Positions 51,785 through 56,269 of a stretch of 56,269 bases of DNA are shown piece after piece. This stretch comes from Nonomuraea terrae. GTDB lineage: Bacteria; Actinomycetota; Actinomycetes; Streptosporangiales; Streptosporangiaceae. The stretch's first letter is position 1, and every line of letters starts with the position of its first letter. The notes below the pieces were generated by a model that worked only from the letters and a program-made list of their open reading frames with translations, did not search any database and was not told the DNA's origin. Location: contig NZ_SMKQ01000032.1 of the NCBI RefSeq assembly GCF_004348995.1, forward strand, positions 1 to 56,269, written 5' to 3'. A program made the position numbers and the translations under genes.

Positions 51785-52255
51785 CTACTTCGTCGGCTGC
51801 GGTGGCTTGTCCGTCCTGGTCTTCTCGCTCTGTGTCCTGCGGCGGGTTGGCCGCTACCCGTGCTGGTCTTCTCGGCCGGTGCCCTGCGGTGGGCTGCTTC
51901 GTCGGCTGCGGTGGGTTGGCGGCCTACCGTCTTGGTCTTCTCGGCCGGCGCCCAGCGGCGGATTGACCGCCATCCACGCTGTGCTTCCTGGTCGGCGCGG
52001 CCGGATTGACCTTTACCCGCACCGGCCTCCTGGCGAGCGCCTCTGTGGCGGATCGACCGCTACCCGGACTGGACGTCTTGGCCGGCGTCCGGTGGCGGGT
52101 CGGCCGCTGCTTGTGCAGGGCCTTTCGTCTGCGGCTGCGGCGGGTTGCTGTCCGCACCGGACTTCTTTCCATGCGCGGGGGTGATCGCTACCCGCACCGT
52201 GTTTCCTGGCCCGACGCCCCTGGGACCGCTTGACCGCTACCCGCAGGTAAGGTCA
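51785..52255 (+). repeat. Degenerate tandem repeats of about 47 bp
   Basis: About ten imperfect units with the core GGCGGGTTGRCCGCTACCCG, then a CTGGTCTTCTCGGCCGGYGC-like half. Clear units begin near 51841, 51911, 51957, 52048, 52094, 52139 and 52225. Unit length varies between about 40 and 50 bp. Long frames through it change between units, so it is not read as protein. It ends next to the Fic-like gene start. The 51415-51785 stretch before it holds no recognisable gene. Confidence 0.65.
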
Positions 52256-52261
52256 GGTCAC

Positions 52262-53041
52262 GTGAGTGACCCCTTGGCCGTCATCGCCCAGTTCCCCGGC
52301 GTCGCGGAGGCGGTGGACGAGGCCCGGCAGGCCGTCGACCGGCTGTACCGTCACCGCGTCCTGCGCCGGGCCAGCCCCGCGGTCTCGACGGAGTCGTCCC
52401 TGCGCGGCGCCCGAGCCTCGGCCGCCATCGAGGGTGTGGACGTACCCCTCGACGCCCTGCGCAGGGACGAGATCCACGATCCCGTCGTACAGGGTGCGCT
52501 GCGCGCGTCGGCCGAGATGGGACGGCTGGGCCCGACCTGGCGCAAGGCGCCCAGGCAGGTGCTGGCCCGGCTGCACGCCGTGGCGGCGGCCGGGCTCGCC
52601 CCGGAGGCGGCGCTGGGCCGTCCCCGCGACTCCGACGACGCCCCCGACCCGCTCGGCCTCGGCCCCGCGCCCGCCGCGGCCGACACGTCCGTACGCATGG
52701 AGAGCCTGTTCGACCTGCTGGAACAGTCGGCGAAGGCGCCCGCGATCATCCTTTCCGCCGTGGTGCACGCGGAGCTGGCGGTACTGCGCCCGTTCGGCAC
52801 GGCCGACGGCGTCGTCGCGCGCTCGGCCGGGCGGTTGACACTGGTCGAGTACGGGCTCGATCCGAAGTCGCTGGTGGCGGTGGAGGTGGGGCATCAGGAG
52901 CTGCCGTACGCGGAGGCGTTGCGGGCGTACCTGAGCGGGAGCCCGGAGGGGGTGGCGCAGTGGATACAACACTGCGCCTCCGCGGTAACCCTCGGCGTAC
53001 GCGAAACCACGGCGATCTGCGAGGCCATGCAACGAGGCTGA
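52262..53041 (+). CDS. Fic-like protein with degenerate active site
   Basis: 259 aa. The inhibitory-helix motif S/T-x-x-x-E-G is kept as S53-A-A-I-E57-G58, and the Fic helices are recognisable. The catalytic HPFxxGNGRxxR motif reads RPFGTADGVVAR at residues 176-187: the His is Arg, and the second Gly-Asn and Arg are changed. So AMP-transfer activity is unlikely. GTG at 52262 has TAAGGT eight bases upstream. Lies between acs and ssd, where Streptomyces also has such 'oxidoreductase'-annotated genes (memory, not checked). Flanked by repeats on both sides. Confidence 0.75.
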   Translation: MSDPLAVIAQFPGVAEAVDEARQAVDRLYRHRVLRRASPAVSTESSLRGARASAAIEGVDVPLDALRRDEIHDPVVQGALRASAEMGRLGPTWRKAPRQVLARLHAVAAAGLAPEAALGRPRDSDDAPDPLGLGPAPAAADTSVRMESLFDLLEQSAKAPAIILSAVVHAELAVLRPFGTADGVVARSAGRLTLVEYGLDPKSLVAVEVGHQELPYAEALRAYLSGSPEGVAQWIQHCASAVTLGVRETTAICEAMQRG

Positions 53042-53191
53042 CCCCCACTTCGCCGGCCCTTACCGGCCTTCGAACCCTTGGCGTCGTGCCAGTCCCGCCG
53101 CCTCGGTGGCCGGGCCGTTCAGCACCATCCGCGATACGACCCGCTCGCGGTACGGCCGTTCCGGGGCCTTCGTCACCGGGACGACGCCTGT

Positions 53192-53490
53192 ACCTGCGGT
53201 GATGCGGCAGTTGAGGGACCTGCGGTGGTTCGGTGTCTTTCGGGGGTGCGTTTCGTAAGGTTCTTTCTCGGTACGGCTGTCCCTGGGTTTCGTGGTGTGG
53301 GCGCTGCCACCTGCGGCGGTGCGGCAGTCAGGGACCTGCGGAGGCGCGGCGGTTCCTACGGCGCGTTGGGGGGCATTTCGCGACGTGGCTGTTCCGGTGC
53401 CCATTGCGGCCCTGACCCGGGCGGCCATGGTGCCGCCGCAGCTCAAGACCTGTGGCGGCGCGATAGCCCGGGACTTGCGGCGGTGCGGTA
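53192..53490 (+). repeat. Dispersed 33 bp repeat, three copies
   Basis: A motif close to ACCTGCGGCGGTGCGGCAGT plus (Y)RGGGACCTGCGG occurs at 53192-53225, 53310-53342 and 53448-53480, with partial GGGACCTGCGG copies around them. Spacing is about 120-140 bp. The region 53042-53740 has no supportable gene on either strand. Distinct from the repeat on the other side of the Fic-like gene. Confidence 0.55.
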
Positions 53491-53744
53491 GTTCGGGACC
53501 CGTGCTTGACGGTCCCGTAGCTGAGGACCTTTCGCAGCGAAGCTCTCTGGAATCCTGCGCCGTGCGCTGAGGTCGTGGCTTTCGGCGACTCTCGGCCGTG
53601 CTACTGCCCGAACCCTCAAGATCTTGGGCCGTGTCACCGCCCGGACCTTTCATGAACCGTGGCCGTGCCGCTGTTCAAAGCTCGTGATCCGAGCCCTCCC
53701 GAGCCTCCCACGGGCTGGCGATACGGATATTTCCCGACATAGCG

Positions 53745-53772
53745 GACGGCGTCTCAATCCTGAGACGCCGTC
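53745..53772 (+). terminator. GC-rich hairpin
   Basis: GACGGCGTCTC and GAGACGCCGTC form an 11 bp perfect stem with a six-base loop, followed by GCTTTGCG. About 700 bp beyond the Fic-like gene, so it may end a long 3' UTR or an unannotated transcript of the repeat region. Confidence 0.6.
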
Positions 53773-54221
53773 GCTTTGCGCACCACGCCGGGTTACCAAG
53801 CGTGCACCTGTATCCGTCGGACCGGGTCAAGCCCGTCTCGACGCGCCTCCCGCGGCTGGTCGCGCGTGGGTACCCGACTGATGCACCCGGACCGGAGTCC
53901 GTATCTACTTTCTACGTCCGATCCGCCCTGATGGGAACCCCTCCGGCCAAGACCTTTACCCGAGTGTGCACCGGGCCGTCGCGCGTTATGGCGATCCGGA
54001 ACGAGGAGTCGTGGATCCGCGATGGTCACCGATCACAGAGGGTGATCAGCTTTATGTGATCGTTATGAGTCGACGAAAAAAACTTGGCGAAAAAGCGAGA
54101 TTGCTCCTCGACGTAACTCGAGTCGATCGGGCAGCATACGTTGGTATCGCCTGAAACTGGAGCGACGCGCACGGGATTGCTTTGCAACTCCCTTGCCAGG
54201 TTCCGGTTAGGTGATGAAAGC
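53773..54221. other. Intergenic region before the 6C RNA
   Basis: No convincing gene. A 29-codon frame starting at ATG 54065 (MSRRKKLGEKARLLLDVTRV...) is lysine-rich and lower in GC than its surroundings but has no ribosome binding site or known homologue. TTGCAA (54183-54188) and TTAGGT (about 54207-54212) could be the promoter of the RNA that follows. Confidence 0.35.
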
Positions 54222-54310
54222 TTTCTTCTGAAACGGGACCGGCTCTACCCCCCCGGAGCCGGACCGGCAGGCGACCCCCGCTCTCCCCCCCGGCGGGGGT
54301 CGCCCTTTTT
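54222..54310 (+). ncRNA. 6C small RNA
   Basis: Two hairpins with C-rich loops: stem CCGGCTC/GAGCCGG (54239-54245 with 54256-54262) whose 10 base loop holds seven C, and a 12 bp stem 54270-54281 with 54293-54304 whose loop also holds seven C, followed by CTTTTT (terminator). This is the defining layout of actinobacterial 6C RNA. It lies upstream of ssd, the same place as M. tuberculosis 6C/B11 between Rv3660c and Rv3661. The 5' end is estimated from size (about 90 nt). Confidence 0.85.
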
Positions 54311-55158
54311 CCAGGGCAAGCCTCCCGCCTCACGCAGCGGCCACTCCACATCCGTTCGCCGCCCGCGAACCACATCCCAGGGCCATGCCTCTGCGGCTCA
54401 CCGCGCTCCAGCGGTCTCGGGTTCAGCACCCTGCCGCCGAACGAGTCCTCGGCGCGGATCGCTCAAGATTCTCTCCGCCCGCACCCTCCGGATCACCGCC
54501 ATGGGCGGGCCGGGTGGCGGAGAGTCCACCAGGCGAGCCGGTCGTGGCCGCCGCCTGCACGCCTGCACGCCTGCACGGACGTCTGCTTGCCACAACCCAT
54601 GCGTGCCGTGAACCTGTGTGCCACCCATGACCGAGGCTGTGCGCCTGCGTCTCACCGTTCTTCATGACCCGCGGCTGACAGCGCCGTCCAGCGCACCCGC
54701 CTTCATGCTGCCGCCGCCCTTCTCCGGCCACATCCGGTTGCGCACGCCGTGATTCCTAAGCAGTGGACCCGCATGCTGATCTGCCGTCCGGGTCGAAGAT
54801 CGTGCTTCGCTTGCGCTTGCCGATCGCGTGCCCCAGCCTTCTTTCGCGGCCGAGGTCGTTCGCACAAGGACGAGGACCTACTGCCACGGACGCCATCCAG
54901 CGGCAGGTCTGTGCGTCTGCCCGGCGCTTCACTCGCGGACCGGGGTTGGGGCCCGCGAGCCGTGGACGTGACCTGGTCCAGGGCCTGCGGGCCAACAGGG
55001 ACCATCGGCCATGCGTCGGCGAAGACCCGTCGTCCACAGCTGTGGACCAGCGCGCCACCGGTTATCCACAGAACCCGTTCCAGCGCCCCGCCGCCGCGAC
55101 CGCCTCCGGCAAGGTGGGCCACCAACATCCACCCACCGCCGGGAGAGGCCGACCCCAC
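54311..55158. other. Intergenic region between 6C RNA and ssd
   Basis: About 850 bp with no supportable gene on either strand. The only structured elements are the DnaA-box-like sites near 55032-55070. Several long open frames here are GC-bias artefacts without start signals or family resemblance. Confidence 0.4.
55032..55070 (+). promoter_or_regulatory. DnaA-box-like sites upstream of ssd
   Basis: GTCCACAGCTGTGGAC (55032-55047) is a perfect 16 bp palindrome of two outward TGTGGAC half boxes, and TTATCCACA (55062-55070) is identical to the consensus DnaA box. They lie about 90-130 bp before the ssd ATG. DnaA binding is an inference. Confidence 0.45.
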
Positions 55159-56202
55159 ATGCATCGCCCATTGGTCATCACCGAGGACCACGCCCTGCTG
55201 GACGACCTGGTCCGCATAGCCGCCGCGGCCGGCGCGCAGCTCGACGTGGCCCACGTCCCCGCGCACGCCCGCCCGTACTGGAACCTCGCCCCGCTCGTCG
55301 CGGTGGGAGCCGATCAGGCGGACGCCGTGGCCGCGGCGGCGCCACCCGCCCGAGAGCAGGTCGTCCTCGTCACCCGCGAGCCCGACGACCCCGACACCTG
55401 GCGCAAGTGCGTGGCCGTGGGCGCCCAGACCGTCGTGACCCTGCCGAGCGACGAGCGCCACCTCGTGGAGCGCTTCGCCGACGCCATGGAGCCCGACCCC
55501 CGCTCCGGATCCGTGACCTGCGTGATCGGCGGCCGGGGTGGGGCGGGCGCGAGCGTGCTGGCGGCCTGTCTCGCCCTGAGGGCTTCAGCCGACCACCTCC
55601 GTACGCTCCTCGTCGACGCCGATCCGCTGGGCGGCGGCATAGACGCGTTGCTGGGCCACGAGGAGGCGCCAGGAGCCCGCTGGGGCGACCTGGTGGCCAG
55701 GGAGGGCAGGGTCAGCTCCAGCGCGCTCCAGGCGGCGCTCCCGGCGTTCGGCGATCTGGCAGTCCTGTCCTTCCACAGAGGCGACGTGGCGCCGATTCCC
55801 GCCCAAGCCATGCGTTCGGTCCTCGAAGCAGGCACCCGAGGCTTCGACCTGGTGGTCGTCGACCTCCCCCGCCATCTCGACCCAGCCTCGATCGAGGCTC
55901 TGACCAGGGCGAAAACCACGCTTGTGGTGGCGACGGCCGACGTGCGAGGCATCCTTTCCGCCTCACAGGTCCTCTCCGAGACGCGCAAGCACACCGCCGA
56001 CATCCGCGCGATCCTCCGTCCCGGAGTCCTCGACGACGAGGTCGTGGTGTCCTCACTCGGTGTCCCACCGGCCGGCAACCTCCCCGACCAGCCCAGACTC
56101 ACCGCCACTCTCAACCGCGGCGAGCTCCCCAGGCTGGGCCCCCGCACCGTGCTCGGCAACCTGTGCACGTCCCTCCTCCGAGACCTCCTGCCGGCCACAT
56201 GA
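55159..56202 (+). CDS. ssd: Ssd, septum-site-determining/CpaE-like ATPase
   Basis: 347 aa. An N-terminal receiver-like domain (LVITEDHALLDDLVRIAAAA to about residue 110) precedes a MinD/ParA-type domain. The P-loop reads GGRGGAGASVLAACLAL, lacking the usual Walker A Lys; VDADPLGGGIDALLG and VVVDLPRHLDPAS are the switch and Walker B parts. This matches Ssd (Rv3660c), which heads the Tad/Flp-like locus and affects septation. ATG at 55159 with GGAGAGG upstream. The last 67 bp of the window hold no gene. Confidence 0.88.
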   Translation: MHRPLVITEDHALLDDLVRIAAAAGAQLDVAHVPAHARPYWNLAPLVAVGADQADAVAAAAPPAREQVVLVTREPDDPDTWRKCVAVGAQTVVTLPSDERHLVERFADAMEPDPRSGSVTCVIGGRGGAGASVLAACLALRASADHLRTLLVDADPLGGGIDALLGHEEAPGARWGDLVAREGRVSSSALQAALPAFGDLAVLSFHRGDVAPIPAQAMRSVLEAGTRGFDLVVVDLPRHLDPASIEALTRAKTTLVVATADVRGILSASQVLSETRKHTADIRAILRPGVLDDEVVVSSLGVPPAGNLPDQPRLTATLNRGELPRLGPRTVLGNLCTSLLRDLLPAT

Positions 56203-56269
56203 CCCCCACCCAGCGGTCAAGCAACCCGTACTCCACCACCGACATCCCATCCAGCCACCCGCCCCCAAC

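Noticed and set aside
51558..52184. A 208-codon frame through the 47 bp repeats
   Set aside because: The repeats do not keep phase (unit length is not a multiple of three), so the peptide is not a conserved repeat protein.
51785..53490. CRISPR array
   Set aside because: Repeats are degenerate, of variable length and without regular unique spacers, and there are no cas genes.
54065..54154. 29-codon Lys/Arg-rich ORF upstream of the 6C RNA
   Set aside because: No ribosome binding site, no known homologue; kept only as a note in the intergenic entry.
53773..54221. Possible c-di-AMP (ydaO) or other riboswitch
   Set aside because: No match to the conserved core sequences that I know, and no gene follows within reach.

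Overview
The window is about 70% GC chromosomal DNA with actinobacterial gene content: WhiB/Wbl, Crp, MarP, Ssd, LAL and many TetR/LysR regulators, GTG starts and leaderless promoters. The right half keeps the gene order of the Mycobacterium tuberculosis Rv3660c-Rv3683 block and the Streptomyces wblA-crp block. The style of the hypothetical genes suggests a Streptosporangiales-type actinomycete (Nonomuraea or Streptosporangium-like), but that placement is inference.

Left half (1-31.9 kb) is accessory DNA. Small regulator-plus-enzyme cassettes alternate with gene fragments. Cassettes: serine hydrolase (cut by the window edge), FAD monooxygenase/LysR, DMT transporter/LysR, GNAT/TetR, Lrp with a PLP trans-sulfuration-type enzyme and an aldehyde dehydrogenase, TetR/NmrA-like reductase, ABM monooxygenase/MerR, DUF6069 with a two-gene ABC exporter, an epoxide-hydrolase-like protein facing a giant LuxR regulator, an orphan soluble histidine kinase, a four-gene ArsR-SRPBCC-SnoaL-serine hydrolase operon, a P-loop kinase/phosphotransferase/histidine phosphatase cluster, and a protein-isoaspartate methyltransferase. 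Between them lie remnants: TetR and ABC fragments, IS, tyrosine recombinase and XRE fragments, pentapeptide and ABC membrane-domain fragments, a twice-frameshifted hydrolase, a histidine kinase stump, a Tn3-type transposase, a RibD-like fragment, a CorC tail, and an IS701-like transposase. A methylase stub and an excisionase next to tRNA-Pro look like the relic of a pSAM2-like integrative element.

Right half (32-56.2 kb) is the conserved core: metallophosphoesterase, YqeY, class A PBP (PonA2-like), WhiB4/WblA, two ArsA-type ATPases, DUF4177-like small protein, RidA, NUDIX, metallo-beta-lactamase-fold hydrolase, Crp, a kinase-like remnant, endonuclease III, CoA-type NUDIX, HEAT protein, MarP, aldo/keto reductase with TetR, DUF309, EphE-type hydrolase, holin-like membrane protein, acetyl-CoA synthetase, a Fic-like protein, a 6C small RNA and Ssd. 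Genes join in short overlapping units (ATGA/GTGA overlaps) and several start without a leader.

Most notable: an epoxide hydrolase homologue without its catalytic Asp and His; a Fic-fold protein with its inhibitory motif kept but the catalytic loop eroded, flanked by two different degenerate repeat arrays; a repeated leaderless promoter architecture; clear palindromic operators; and a 6C RNA plus DnaA-box-like sites upstream of ssd. I found no CRISPR array, rRNA or intact transposon.
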